This document shows positions 30,649 through 39,758 of a stretch of 64,000 nucleotides of DNA, in pieces (the first letter of the stretch is position 1; every line of letters starts with the position of its first letter). Under the pieces are notes generated by a model, which saw only the letters and a program-made list of their open reading frames with translations, made no database searches and had not been told where the DNA came from. The DNA is taken from the NCBI RefSeq assembly GCF_029433095.1, contig NZ_JARNTX010000009.1, positions 1 through 64,000 of the forward strand, in the 5' to 3' direction. The translations under genes were made by a program, and so were the position numbers. The stretch is from Hymenobacter sp. YC55. GTDB taxonomy: Bacteria; Bacteroidota; Bacteroidia; Cytophagales; Hymenobacteraceae.

Positions 30649-31736
30649 ACTGGTGCTTTCTCGTTGGTTTCGGGGTGAACGGATTCGAGCGCTGCTGCTA
30701 ATTCGTTAACTGCGGGGTGGTACTGCGGGTCGTACATCCGGTCATTTTTCCACAGAGAGTAGCAAAGCAGGAGGAGTTTGCGCATGACCGCAATCACACC
30801 AGGCTTGCCGTTGGGGTGTCTCGCCCGCAGTCGGGTATAGAAGGCCATCTGCTGCGGGTTGTAACGCAAGCTGCTGATAGCCGGTAGATAAAGGGCCGTA
30901 CGCAAGCGTACGTTCCCTCGGCGCGAGATGCGCGTGGCTCCGGCAAACAGCCCACTTTGGCGTTGCACTACATCCAACCCGGCGTAGGAAGCCAGTTGCC
31001 GCTCGTTATCCACGAGCACGAAGCCGCTGGTTTCGGCGACGACCACGATAGCGGTGGTCAAACCGATGCCAGGCACACTCGTCAGCTGTCTCAACTTGCG
31101 ACCAAGTTCGGGTTCCGCTTCCAGCAAGGCGGCGAGGTCCTGGTCAACGGCGAGCAACTGCTGCTGAATAAGTGTTTGTTGGGTGGCCAAGCGGGACAGG
31201 GAACGGGCATCGGGTTGATAGCTGTGCTGATAGGCATGGATTTTCACCTTGAGGCGTGCCCCATGTCCGGTTAAGCTTTGCCGCTCGCGGGCCAGCGCCC
31301 GTAATTGCCGTAAGGCTGGTGAGGGCGGTTGCCAGGCAGGCAAGGCACGCTCCAACCCGAGCCGGCAGAGTAAGCGCGCATCAAGTTGGTCCGTTTTGCT
31401 CTTTTGCTCGGTGCTCTGTGCAAAATGCTTCGCCTTGTTGGGGAGGAGCACGCTGAGTGCTTGCGCCTTATCACTTAGAAAATAGGCCAGTTCTTCGTAG
31501 TAGACGCCTGTGGCCTCTACTACAAACCAAATGGGAGCCGGCAGCACCGCTTGTTTTTCAGTCCAACTAAGCAAAGCAGCAAAGCCAGTCAGCGTGTTGT
31601 CGAATGATGTCTGTTTGCCGAAGCGCAGGTGCTGGCGGGCATCAATTTGCCCAAAACAGGCGACGAAAGTATCTTTCGCAATGTCGATGCCCACGACAAA
31701 TTTGAGTGGGCTGGTGCAGGGATGGGCGGTAGGCAT
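30645..31736 (-). CDS. IS110-family transposase (DEDD recombinase)
   Basis: 363 residues. RuvC-like DEDD residues: Asp18 (GIDIAKD), Glu74 (VVEATG), Asp116 and Asp119 (KTDQLDA). The C-terminal Tnp20 domain has SVPGIGLTTAIVVVAETSGF, SYAGLDVVQRQSGLFAG and RRGNVRLRTALYLPA, which includes the Ser-containing active-site segment. Members insert without terminal inverted repeats, using a bridge RNA from their own flank. Full length and intact. It converges on the mer operon with stop codons overlapping by 4 bases. Confidence 0.93.
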   Translation of the reverse strand: MPTAHPCTSPLKFVVGIDIAKDTFVACFGQIDARQHLRFGKQTSFDNTLTGFAALLSWTEKQAVLPAPIWFVVEATGVYYEELAYFLSDKAQALSVLLPNKAKHFAQSTEQKSKTDQLDARLLCRLGLERALPAWQPPSPALRQLRALARERQSLTGHGARLKVKIHAYQHSYQPDARSLSRLATQQTLIQQQLLAVDQDLAALLEAEPELGRKLRQLTSVPGIGLTTAIVVVAETSGFVLVDNERQLASYAGLDVVQRQSGLFAGATRISRRGNVRLRTALYLPAISSLRYNPQQMAFYTRLRARHPNGKPGVIAVMRKLLLLCYSLWKNDRMYDPQYHPAVNELAAALESVHPETNEKAPV

Positions 31737-31920
31737 AAGGAAATGAAAAAAGGGGAAGAACTAGCCAGTCCGGTTTTTACCGCAACTCTCCTTGCACAAA
31801 TGCGGGATGCCAACGCCGGGCTCCCTCCATACTGTTCAGTCTTCAGGCAAAAACGGGAAACGAGGCACAGTCTCTAACGCGCAATGTCAGGGCCGAAGCC
31901 CCGCATTTAGGGATAGTTGG
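31737..31920 (-). other. IS110 5' non-coding end, candidate bridge RNA region
   Basis: About 180 bases upstream of the transposase start with no supported gene. In IS110-group elements this flank encodes the bridge RNA whose loops pair with donor and target DNA. Short complementary runs are present, but I cannot fold it reliably, and the outer edge of the element is not fixed. Confidence 0.4.
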
Positions 31921-31981
31921 TGACCTCGTTTCCTTTTCTGGCTACCCTTCTACGAAAGGCACTGCAATCATACAAGGGATA

Positions 31982-32052
31982 GGAAGGGAGCGACCATTGG
32001 GAGCTGTCCGCTAGGACCGAAGCGAAGCGGAGCCCTGGATAGCCCGGCCACC
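31982..32052. repeat. Dispersed repeat of about 72 bp, copy B
   Basis: GGAAGGGAGCGACCATTGGG and AAGCGAAGCGGAGCCCTGGA match copy A at 11295-11368. In this copy GCTGTCC can pair with GGATAGC, giving a possible stem. It lies between the IS110 element and the mobilization block. Confidence 0.6.
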
Positions 32053-32075
32053 GCACGAACCAAAGCAGAACCCAA

Positions 32076-32110
32076 AAAAAGACCCTTACCACATCGGCAA
32101 GGGTCTTTTT
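32076..32110 (-). terminator. Terminator after the Toprim/primase-like gene
   Basis: AAAAAGACCCTTACC and GGCAAGGGTCTTTTT form a 15-bp stem with one G-T pair and a short loop, flanked by A and T runs. It ends the leftward mobilization block and is followed (at 32118) by the recurring motif GAACAAAAGGGGAAAAA. Confidence 0.82.
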
Positions 32111-32142
32111 CTTAAAAGAACAAAAGGGGAAAAAGCGAAGAA

Positions 32143-34212
32143 TTAGAGCCTGGGGCCACGTTTGCGCACGTCCTGTGCTGGCGGCTCCGGCTTCTGCTGC
32201 ACCTGCCGTGAAGGGGCTACGGCGGGCGTGGTGAGCACCTGCACCGCCTGCCGTAGCTGCTGCGCGGCGGGGCTTTCGTTGAGCGCGGGCGACTTATCGA
32301 GCTTGGCCATAACCTTGTTCAGTTGCTCTTGGTCAGCGCCTTTAATTTCCGGCTGTCGAATTAGAACCTTGCTCAACTGTTGCAAGAATGCAGCCTCCAA
32401 GCCCGCGCCACTATCGCGCAATTCCTTAGCCAGTGGACTAGCGGCCCGCACGAACGACAAGCGGGCTTGGTCATGGGCCGGTGAATCGCTGGGCTGAATC
32501 TGTGGGCCTGCCTGCTGCTTCTGCTGCTCGGCCTGCTGCTGGGTGGCGACTAGCTGCCGGCGTTCCGTGGCATCCTGCACTGGCTCATTAATGGTGGCCC
32601 TGGGGTTGGTGGCTAGGTTGTCGAGGGCGGCACTAATAGCGGGGAGTTGGGGTGAATCTATCCGGTATCGTAGGGTTAGCTCGGTAGCTATTTCGCGGGG
32701 AACGTTGCTATCTAATCTCGTCGCGTGGGCGATGCGCAGGCCCGCTTTCTCTAGGTCTTGCTGTACGGTGTTCAGCTGTAATATATCATTGCGGCCCTCG
32801 CGGAATTCTACCGTAACTAGGCGCTCCCCCTTCTCGCGGGCTTCGGCCTGGGCCTGCTGCTCCGTGGCTTTACCTACTTGGTTCTCATTTACGCCGCCAA
32901 GCTCTCGCTTGACTACCTTTTGCATCTGCTCCTGCTTCAAGTCCTCGTTCCAATCTTTGCCCTGGCTCTTTACCAGTTCAATTTTCTGGTCATACTGCAA
33001 GTGCTGACCGATGGCTTGGTTGAAGGCACCAAGTGCCTCCCGGTTCATTGGAACATGAAACTGATAAGTGTTCGGGTATTGTCTGGCCGAACTAATTAGC
33101 TCGTCGCGCAGGGTCTGCGGTATCGCTGGTGAAACTGGCTCGCCGCTTTCCCGGTGGTACTGGTCCGTGATTTTCGCATTGAACACTTTGAGCTGTTGGC
33201 TCACCGCCTGGACGCTGGGTAAGTTGGCTGTGTTGATTTCCACGGTCAGCAGGTGCGGGTGCTCCCGAACTACTTTCATCGGGTTTTGCTCACTGGCGAA
33301 GCCAGCTAGCAGCCTGGTATCAAAGTGGTGGCCCTGGGTGTCGTTATCAAAAGCTGACTTGATGGCGGGTATCCTTTCCTCACCCATCAGCCGCTTCATT
33401 TCAAAAATCTTATTCTGTGTTAGCGTGCCCGACGTGGACGCATACAAGGCCCGTTCTCCGGGGTGCATCTGTGCGTAGGACAGCGTATCAATGGCGGATT
33501 CACTAACGACGAGGTGAGTTGGCGGCTTCCCTTCAGGTAGCTTGCTCAACCACAACGAGCGGGCAAACTGGCTCTCCGGCGCTTGCCCTTTGAAGCCTTG
33601 GCCTTTCAGCTCTAGGCCCACTATCCGGCCCTCATGGTAAGAGGGAAAAGCCGTGTTTACAAACGTCTTTGCGGGCATCCCCTCGCGCTGCACGGTATGA
33701 AGCTGGTTCAGGATGCGGCCCGCAAATTGCGGATTCTGCAACGTGGTTTTGGTAATACCTCGGCTTTCTAGGTAGGCCGTATTTTCCAGCGGGCGGCAGT
33801 CCTTAGTTAAGATGCTTTGAAACTTCTCGCCTGGGGCGGTTTCACTAATTGGGGGCAACGTGAGCTTGGGGCGTTCGGCCTCGGGCAAGTTTAGGTAAGC
33901 TCGGAAGTGGTCATTTACACTCTGCCATAAGTTGCGGCCGGGTAGCTGCTCGATACCGGCGATGCGGCCCGTGCTCACCCGGTTTTTCATCCAGTCAACC
34001 ACACTACCCTTGTCCCTATCGTCCTGGCTGTTGAAATACATCCAATCCCCTCCCCTACCCTTGAACACGACGAGCTTATCATCACCCTCGAAAACATGCC
34101 ACTTGCCTTTCGCTAAGTCCTCACCTTTTTGCAGCGTGTAACCATAGTGAGTAAGCAATTCGGGAAGTTCTACGCGCTCCTTGATTTGCTGAAAAGTTAG
34201 GTCGTGTTCCAT
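32143..34212 (-). CDS. Toprim/DUF3991-type primase-like plasmid protein
   Basis: 689 residues. The N-terminal third has a zinc-less primase-like region (QQIKERVELPELLTHYGYTL, VVFKGRGGDWMYFNSQDDRD, KGSVVDWM) and a Toprim-like core (HLVVSESAIDTLSYAQMHPG, SAFDNDTQGHHFDTRL). The C-terminal half is Gln/Ala-rich and helical, with repeated ADHATRLDSN-like segments resembling DUF3991 neighbours. It ends RKRGPRL, like the DUF3945 protein. Such proteins prime the complementary strand in recipient cells during mobilization. Last gene of the leftward block. Confidence 0.78.
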   Translation of the reverse strand: MEHDLTFQQIKERVELPELLTHYGYTLQKGEDLAKGKWHVFEGDDKLVVFKGRGGDWMYFNSQDDRDKGSVVDWMKNRVSTGRIAGIEQLPGRNLWQSVNDHFRAYLNLPEAERPKLTLPPISETAPGEKFQSILTKDCRPLENTAYLESRGITKTTLQNPQFAGRILNQLHTVQREGMPAKTFVNTAFPSYHEGRIVGLELKGQGFKGQAPESQFARSLWLSKLPEGKPPTHLVVSESAIDTLSYAQMHPGERALYASTSGTLTQNKIFEMKRLMGEERIPAIKSAFDNDTQGHHFDTRLLAGFASEQNPMKVVREHPHLLTVEINTANLPSVQAVSQQLKVFNAKITDQYHRESGEPVSPAIPQTLRDELISSARQYPNTYQFHVPMNREALGAFNQAIGQHLQYDQKIELVKSQGKDWNEDLKQEQMQKVVKRELGGVNENQVGKATEQQAQAEAREKGERLVTVEFREGRNDILQLNTVQQDLEKAGLRIAHATRLDSNVPREIATELTLRYRIDSPQLPAISAALDNLATNPRATINEPVQDATERRQLVATQQQAEQQKQQAGPQIQPSDSPAHDQARLSFVRAASPLAKELRDSGAGLEAAFLQQLSKVLIRQPEIKGADQEQLNKVMAKLDKSPALNESPAAQQLRQAVQVLTTPAVAPSRQVQQKPEPPAQDVRKRGPRL

Positions 34213-34274
34213 TGTAGTACGTGGTAATCGTTGGGTCTTGCTGCACTCGGTGTGTGCGGTAGTAGGGAAAATAT

Positions 34275-34305
34275 AGAAGCCCGAAAGATGGGCTTTCGGG
34301 CTTCT
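34275..34305 (-). terminator. Hairpin between the DUF3945 gene and the Toprim gene
   Basis: AGAAGCCCGAAAG and CTTTCGGGCTTCT form a perfect 13-bp stem with a 5-base loop (34275-34305). No long T-run, so it may partly attenuate read-through into the Toprim gene. Confidence 0.65.
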
Positions 34306-34341
34306 GAGGTCAGAAAACTTGGCCTACGATGGCCGGGTAGT

Positions 34342-37149
34342 TTAGAGCCGTGGGCCGCGTACCTTGGGCTTAGGTGCTTCTACTGTTGGCACTTCCGTTT
34401 TGACAGTTTTCGTAGTGGACTGCGCAACTTCTGTCGTCTGCTTTTGCATGGGCTGCTCGGGAGTGGGCTTTACAACGATGCTGGCCTTAGAGGCTACTAT
34501 TTGAGCCGTTCCATCGTACGGCTTGCCTCCATCCCCTCGCGCCATGTTGGAAAGAGCAACGGCTTTGCCTTCGCGCAAATCCTTACTCTGTTCGGGTGTC
34601 AACTTAACGCCTGCGATGGTGTCCTTGATTGACACCTTGTTTTCCGGCAATACTACAACCTTATTCATCTCTTTGTCAATGCCTACATAGCCATTGTAGG
34701 TATTACCTTTTTCATCCTTTAGCCCGCGTACCAAGCCCGCGGTGCCTTCGGTTTCAAGTTGCTTGCGCTGCTCCGGGGTGAATGGCTGACCGCCTATCTC
34801 GTTGGGAATTTCGAGCTGACGCTTGGGCAACTCCATTTTAAGAGTAGCGGAACCGTTGGCCTCCCGATGCAAAACCATCTTAGCATCAAATTTCACCGGC
34901 TCCTGCCCTTCCTTGCCGCTGGCCTGCATGGCCAGCAAGTCGGTTTTCTCTCCTTTAAGCAGTTTTTCCATCTGACCACTGGCTTTCAAATCGGCCACCG
35001 TCAAGCCCATTGTAGCGAGTACCTTTTGAGGAATGTCGGCCTCCGTGAATTTGGGAGCCCGGGCGGGCACGGTGGGCTGCTGGGTTGGAGCTGCGGCGGG
35101 AGCGGCTACGCTCGGGCTGGTTGCGGCGGGGGTAACTACTGCGGGGGCTGGTATAACCTGCTCGGCGCGGGTGCCCTGCTTTAGCTGGTCGCTTGGGGTA
35201 GCGTTACCGGCAAGTCTGGTCAACCGTTGCTGCAACTCCTGGCGGGTCTTGTCATAATCGACCTCCAACGACTGGCGGGTTTTCGGGGCTCCGTTTAGCT
35301 GGGCGTAAAAGTTTTTCAGAAAGGCTGAAACCGGGTTGCCGCTGGTGTCAATATCAAGCAGGCTCTTGCCTTCCTGAATAACTTCCTCCTTCGTGATGCC
35401 CCGCTGCTTGGCCACCTGGCCTACGCGCTCAATTCCTGCCTCCTGCTGTACTTGCTCCGGGCCGGTGAGAGCTTGCTTCGGCGCTTGGCTGAGCTGGGCG
35501 CTCAGTGCGTCCCATTGCTTTACGCCGAACGCTTCCTTAACGGAATAGCCCAAATCGGTAGCTTGGTCCTGGCCATCCACCCCAATACTGCGGCGACGAG
35601 CGGCAACCTGCTCCGGGGTATCTACTACCTCGACGCCGTTGCCTACCCGTTTTAAGCCCTGAATGGTGCCTTCTAGCTTGGCCAGGTCGGGGCTGGCCGG
35701 GTCGTAGCTTACGCCGAAACTGCCGCTTAGCTTACCATCTGCTCCCCGGTCAAACTTCATGGGGCCAACCGCTACTCCTGAATCTTTGAGCTGGTCTAGG
35801 TAGGCCCGCATTTCTAGTAGCGGTGCTACTCCCTCGCCCTGCTGCTTCCACTTGATTTGTAGCTCACCGGCTGCCGACTGCTGCTCGGCTTCGGCTGGTG
35901 CTGCGGCCACTTTAGGTGCTGGCTGCTGCTCTCCTACTCCCAGCTTAGTAACTGCTTCATCGCGCAACGCATCGGCTTTCTCAGCCTTGCTAGTTGAAGG
36001 TCCGTTCATAGCTTGGTCGGCAACGGTTTCTAGTTTGGCCTCAGCTGCATTGCGCGTGGCCCCGGTAGTGGTGGCTACCTCGCTGGCCAACTCCGCTGCC
36101 TGTGCGGTTAGCTGCGATTGCTGGGCTTGAGCGGCGGTAGTCGGCAAAGGAGATACGTTCGGGGCTTCCTGAATCAGTTGCTCCCGGCTCACGCCCTGGT
36201 ATTGGGTAACCTGCTCTACGCGCACCGCGGCGGCGCTCTGCTGCGCTTGCTCCGGGCCGGTCAGATTCTCCGATGGCACGGTGGTTAAACGGGCATTCAT
36301 TCTTTCCCACTGCTTAGAGTTGAACGCATCCACTACCTGTGCTGCACCCGGCATCACCTTCTGCTGGTCGTCGGGGCTGAGGGAGTTCCAACGATTAACG
36401 GTCTGGTCGTACTTCTCCACTACTTCAACCCCGTTTTTCACCTGATGAATAGCTTGCAGGGTGCTTTCCAATTGCAAAAGCAGGGGGCTTTTGGGGTCGT
36501 ACGTCACGTCAAAGCTGCTGCTCAGCTTCCCATCTGGCTGCTGCCCGAAACTCATGGCTCCTACGGCAATCCCGGCCTTATCAAGCTGGGCTACATAGGC
36601 GCGTAGCTCCAACATGGGCGCTACCTCTTTATCCTGCTGCCTCCACCTGATTTGTAGCTCGCCGGCTGCTGAATCAGTATTGTTCGGGGCCTGGGTAGTA
36701 GGCGCGTCCTGAATAGGTTGGTACTCAGGGATAGAAACCCGATAGTTTGCTCCCTCGGGGCCTTGTGGCCTGTAAGCAAAGCTGGCTCTGCCCTGCTCTG
36801 TCATTTTCCAGCTCTCCCCCTGGCGCTCGAAGATGGCGGGCTTGTTGGTGTGTACAAATTCCTCACCTGACGTGGGCGCACCGTTCAAGTGGAACATCGG
36901 CCGCATGGTGGCATGGTAGCCGTTTATGAGTTGGGCATCGGCTCCGGGTAGGTGAGTAGCCTCGGCCCGATTGGGGTTGTTAGGGTCCACCTTCAACTGA
37001 AAGAGGCTGTAAGCGGCCTGGGTGTTGCTTAATAGTGTGGGGTCAATTTCGCCTTTAGGATTTGGCAGACCATTTAGATAGATAACCTGCGGGGCTGCTG
37101 GGGTAGGCGCTACGGCCTCCGGGGTGGATACTACTTCCTGCTCTGCCAT
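34342..37149 (-). CDS. DUF3945-type mobilization-associated protein with duplicated module
   Basis: 935 residues from the ATG at 37149. Residues 161-328 and 426-592 are two copies of one module (AAGELQI-W-QQ at the start, then GVEVV, KQW, LTGPEQ and QLIQE/EVIQE at the end). Residues 735-900 carry DUF3945-like repeats (FTPEQRKQLETEGTAGLVRG, LTPEQSKDLREGKAVALSNM). The rest is Ala/Pro/Gln-rich linker. The C-terminus is KVRGPRL. Large DUF3945/DUF4099 proteins are common beside Bacteroidota relaxases, and their exact role is unknown. Upstream frame extension to 37227 seems untranslated. Confidence 0.75.
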   Translation of the reverse strand: MAEQEVVSTPEAVAPTPAAPQVIYLNGLPNPKGEIDPTLLSNTQAAYSLFQLKVDPNNPNRAEATHLPGADAQLINGYHATMRPMFHLNGAPTSGEEFVHTNKPAIFERQGESWKMTEQGRASFAYRPQGPEGANYRVSIPEYQPIQDAPTTQAPNNTDSAAGELQIRWRQQDKEVAPMLELRAYVAQLDKAGIAVGAMSFGQQPDGKLSSSFDVTYDPKSPLLLQLESTLQAIHQVKNGVEVVEKYDQTVNRWNSLSPDDQQKVMPGAAQVVDAFNSKQWERMNARLTTVPSENLTGPEQAQQSAAAVRVEQVTQYQGVSREQLIQEAPNVSPLPTTAAQAQQSQLTAQAAELASEVATTTGATRNAAEAKLETVADQAMNGPSTSKAEKADALRDEAVTKLGVGEQQPAPKVAAAPAEAEQQSAAGELQIKWKQQGEGVAPLLEMRAYLDQLKDSGVAVGPMKFDRGADGKLSGSFGVSYDPASPDLAKLEGTIQGLKRVGNGVEVVDTPEQVAARRRSIGVDGQDQATDLGYSVKEAFGVKQWDALSAQLSQAPKQALTGPEQVQQEAGIERVGQVAKQRGITKEEVIQEGKSLLDIDTSGNPVSAFLKNFYAQLNGAPKTRQSLEVDYDKTRQELQQRLTRLAGNATPSDQLKQGTRAEQVIPAPAVVTPAATSPSVAAPAAAPTQQPTVPARAPKFTEADIPQKVLATMGLTVADLKASGQMEKLLKGEKTDLLAMQASGKEGQEPVKFDAKMVLHREANGSATLKMELPKRQLEIPNEIGGQPFTPEQRKQLETEGTAGLVRGLKDEKGNTYNGYVGIDKEMNKVVVLPENKVSIKDTIAGVKLTPEQSKDLREGKAVALSNMARGDGGKPYDGTAQIVASKASIVVKPTPEQPMQKQTTEVAQSTTKTVKTEVPTVEAPKPKVRGPRL

Positions 37150-37263
37150 TGGAAAAGTTGGGTTTATGTGAATAGGATAGGCGTAGAAAAAAGAAAGGCA
37201 GGAACCGCTACGGCTCCTACCCATCAATATACGGCTTATTGAAAACAGAACGTAATATTGATT

Positions 37264-37707
37264 TTAGGAAGTACGAAAGTGCGCTCCTATCAGTTCTTTA
37301 ATTTCATTCATTTTAGCCTCTAGCTTCTCGTCAACGGCTATTATGTGGCGGTCTAAGGTCTTCTGAACAGCCGCCCGGATTGGCTCGGGAGCCTTTTTTG
37401 TCACTTCATCCATTTGAAGCTTTCCAACTCGTCCATTATGCTTGGTTAAGACCCAATTCAGGTTGTAGCCCTCGGCCTCGTAGACGCCCATTACTTTCAG
37501 CCAGTTTTCAATCTTCCCTCCTTCTCCTTGCTCAATCCGCCAAATGATATTCTGCGTTAGGCCGGTCCTTTTGGCTACGGCGGCCTGCGTCCATTCAGCC
37601 TCGCCGTAGTGCTTCCCCAATTCCTCACGAATAATGGCCAACCGTTTACCTACACGCTGGCTATTTGGAGCGCTGTTCTTTGGGCTGGGCGCGTCGGCTT
37701 CTTTCAT
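37264..37707 (-). CDS. XRE-type HTH protein
   Basis: 147 residues. Residues 18-75 form a Cro/C1-type HTH (GKRLAIIREELGKHYGEAEW, TQAAVAKRTGLTQNIIWRIE, QGEGGKIENWLKVMGV). The C-terminal half is a long charged helix (AVQKTLDRHIIAVDEKLEAK), likely a coiled coil. It sits 1 base downstream of the coupling-protein gene and before the DUF3945 gene, so it may regulate the mobilization block. Target unknown. Confidence 0.82.
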   Translation of the reverse strand: MKEADAPSPKNSAPNSQRVGKRLAIIREELGKHYGEAEWTQAAVAKRTGLTQNIIWRIEQGEGGKIENWLKVMGVYEAEGYNLNWVLTKHNGRVGKLQMDEVTKKAPEPIRAAVQKTLDRHIIAVDEKLEAKMNEIKELIGAHFRTS

Positions 37708-37708
37708 T

Positions 37709-39718
37709 TTACTTTTCGGCTTTCTCTTTGATGAGGTGCTTTAGGTCAGGGTCGCTTTTGATTCGGGTCAACTCCCGCGCACAAAGGTCTTTAACGTCAG
37801 TTTTGATTTGCCTGAAGTTGGCCTGTATCATTTCGTCTGCCTCGTCCTTGCCAGTAGCAGGGTTTATGAAGCTGGTAATGTCGGGAATTGGCTGGTAGTT
37901 TTTCGCCTCAGCAGTGACAGTTTTAATGTCAACTTGAATTTTAGCATGAAAAACTTTCTGCTCTATTTCCTCCCCGAAGTTATCCGCCACGGCCCCAACA
38001 AAGTTGCCCTGGGTTAGATTAGCAATCGTGCTTGCCGGAATCATGCTATCCATCTGAGTAGATAGGCTGGTGCTGGTTTCGCGCATATTGATACTGAGGC
38101 TCTGGCGCTTTTGCAGAATCTTACCGAACCGCTCACTCAGCCATTTGCCACTGTTCCCGGATACTTGGCCGCTGAAAACGTTGCCTACTGTGTTCTTGAT
38201 TACCTCGGCTTCCTTCTGGCCGTAGTCGCGCTCTAGCTGGGAGAAGTCCTGGAAACCTAAGCAGGTCGAAACCTTATTGCTCCGGGCCGTGGCTATCAGG
38301 TTATCCAGCCCTTTGAAGTAGATGGTGGGCAGCTCGTCGATGATGATAGAAGATTTCCGTTTGCCCTTCTTGTTTACCAGCTTCACCAAGCGGGCGTTGT
38401 AAAGCCCAAGTGCGGCACCGTAGATGGCTTGGCGATCCGGGTTGTTGCCTACGCACAACACTTTGGGTTCCTCGTTGCTGTTAATGTCGAGCGTAAAGTC
38501 ATTGCCACTCATTACCCAATAGAGCTGCGGGCTGGCCAACCTACCCAACGGAATACGAGCACTGGCAATCTGTCCCTCTAGCTGCTCTATCGCGTCCTTC
38601 TGGAAGGCCGAAACGAACGGCTTTACTAAGTTTTCAATCTCGGGGTAAGAGGCCAGTACGGGAAAGATTTCTTCGTAGTCCCGGCTTAGAAATTCTATGA
38701 CGTGGGGGAAGGTGCAATACTTGCCTTTCTCGAACAGCTTTAGAAACCAGATGATAGCGGCTACAAAGTTGATCGGGCTTTCTACAAAGAAGTCGCCTTG
38801 CTTGCTAATCCAGCTCTTATTGAGGTTTAGCATGATGGTAGATGCACTCTCGTAGGCATCTACAATGTCAGTCATCATTTCGGGCAACAGCGGATTGCAG
38901 CGGTGGCTTTTGCGCGGGTTGTCGAAGTTGATAACGTAGAAGCCCACCGGCTTGTCGAACTTGTCTTGGTGCTTTAGCAGCGTATTGTAGCATATGCGAC
39001 TCAGGTCGTCAAACTTGTAATCGTAGATATACATACAGAAGCCCTTGGCCAGGTGCTGCCGGATGAACTCATTTATCACGGCGAAGGACTTACCGCTACC
39101 GGGAGTACCAAGGACCATTGTGGCCCGGAACGGATTTACTACGTTCAACCAGCCCTGGCGCTTTTTGCCTCGCAGCTGATATTCTGTGCGCAGGTTCACC
39201 GAAAACTCGTTTTGCATAAGCCGTTCCTCCTGGGGGAACGACTCATTTTCCTTGTTGAAAATATCTTTCATCAAGTCGTTGTTGAATAGGCGGCTCAGCC
39301 AGTTACCCGCGCTCAGCAGCAACAGAAAGCCCACGGCAAGCAACAACGAGTAAAGAGCAGTGGCGACCAGCGGCGACATAGCAATGCTGCGGATAAGGTC
39401 AGAGCCGTAAATCAGGGTTAAGCCGATGATGCCATATCCTGCCACGGAAATACCCTTGACGTTTTCATCCTTCCGGCCTTTGGTGCCAAGGCAGCTCAGC
39501 AACAGGAAAACCACGGCTAGCGTTTTACTCACCCAGCTAGCCTTGAACAAGAATGAGTTTTTGGTAAGCTGGCCCATAATGCGCTCCACCACGGCCGCGC
39601 TCCATCCCATCAAACTAAAGTAGCCGTAGCAGTAGTAGTAGATGTTTATGCCTATCAGCACAATGGCAAAGAGCCGCATAAACTCCATTATCTTTTTAAG
39701 TGCCTTCTCGTCCTCCAT
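37709..39718 (-). CDS. TraG/VirD4-type conjugative coupling protein (T4CP)
   Basis: 669 residues. Four or five N-terminal membrane segments (first about 14-33, last about 118-140) precede the ATPase domain. Walker A GTPGSGKS is at 204-211 and Walker B in SSIIIDELPTIYFKGL; the later signature ATARSNKVSTCLGFQDFSQL, then NTVGNVFSGQVSG, is typical of Bacteroidota MobC/TraG-like T4CPs. It brings the relaxosome to the mating channel. It is 40 bases downstream of the relaxase gene and 1 base upstream of the HTH gene in a leftward operon. Confidence 0.92.
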   Translation of the reverse strand: MEDEKALKKIMEFMRLFAIVLIGINIYYYCYGYFSLMGWSAAVVERIMGQLTKNSFLFKASWVSKTLAVVFLLLSCLGTKGRKDENVKGISVAGYGIIGLTLIYGSDLIRSIAMSPLVATALYSLLLAVGFLLLLSAGNWLSRLFNNDLMKDIFNKENESFPQEERLMQNEFSVNLRTEYQLRGKKRQGWLNVVNPFRATMVLGTPGSGKSFAVINEFIRQHLAKGFCMYIYDYKFDDLSRICYNTLLKHQDKFDKPVGFYVINFDNPRKSHRCNPLLPEMMTDIVDAYESASTIMLNLNKSWISKQGDFFVESPINFVAAIIWFLKLFEKGKYCTFPHVIEFLSRDYEEIFPVLASYPEIENLVKPFVSAFQKDAIEQLEGQIASARIPLGRLASPQLYWVMSGNDFTLDINSNEEPKVLCVGNNPDRQAIYGAALGLYNARLVKLVNKKGKRKSSIIIDELPTIYFKGLDNLIATARSNKVSTCLGFQDFSQLERDYGQKEAEVIKNTVGNVFSGQVSGNSGKWLSERFGKILQKRQSLSINMRETSTSLSTQMDSMIPASTIANLTQGNFVGAVADNFGEEIEQKVFHAKIQVDIKTVTAEAKNYQPIPDITSFINPATGKDEADEMIQANFRQIKTDVKDLCARELTRIKSDPDLKHLIKEKAEK

Positions 39719-39758
39719 GATACTACTATTAAATGGGGTGGATTAAATAAGTACAATT

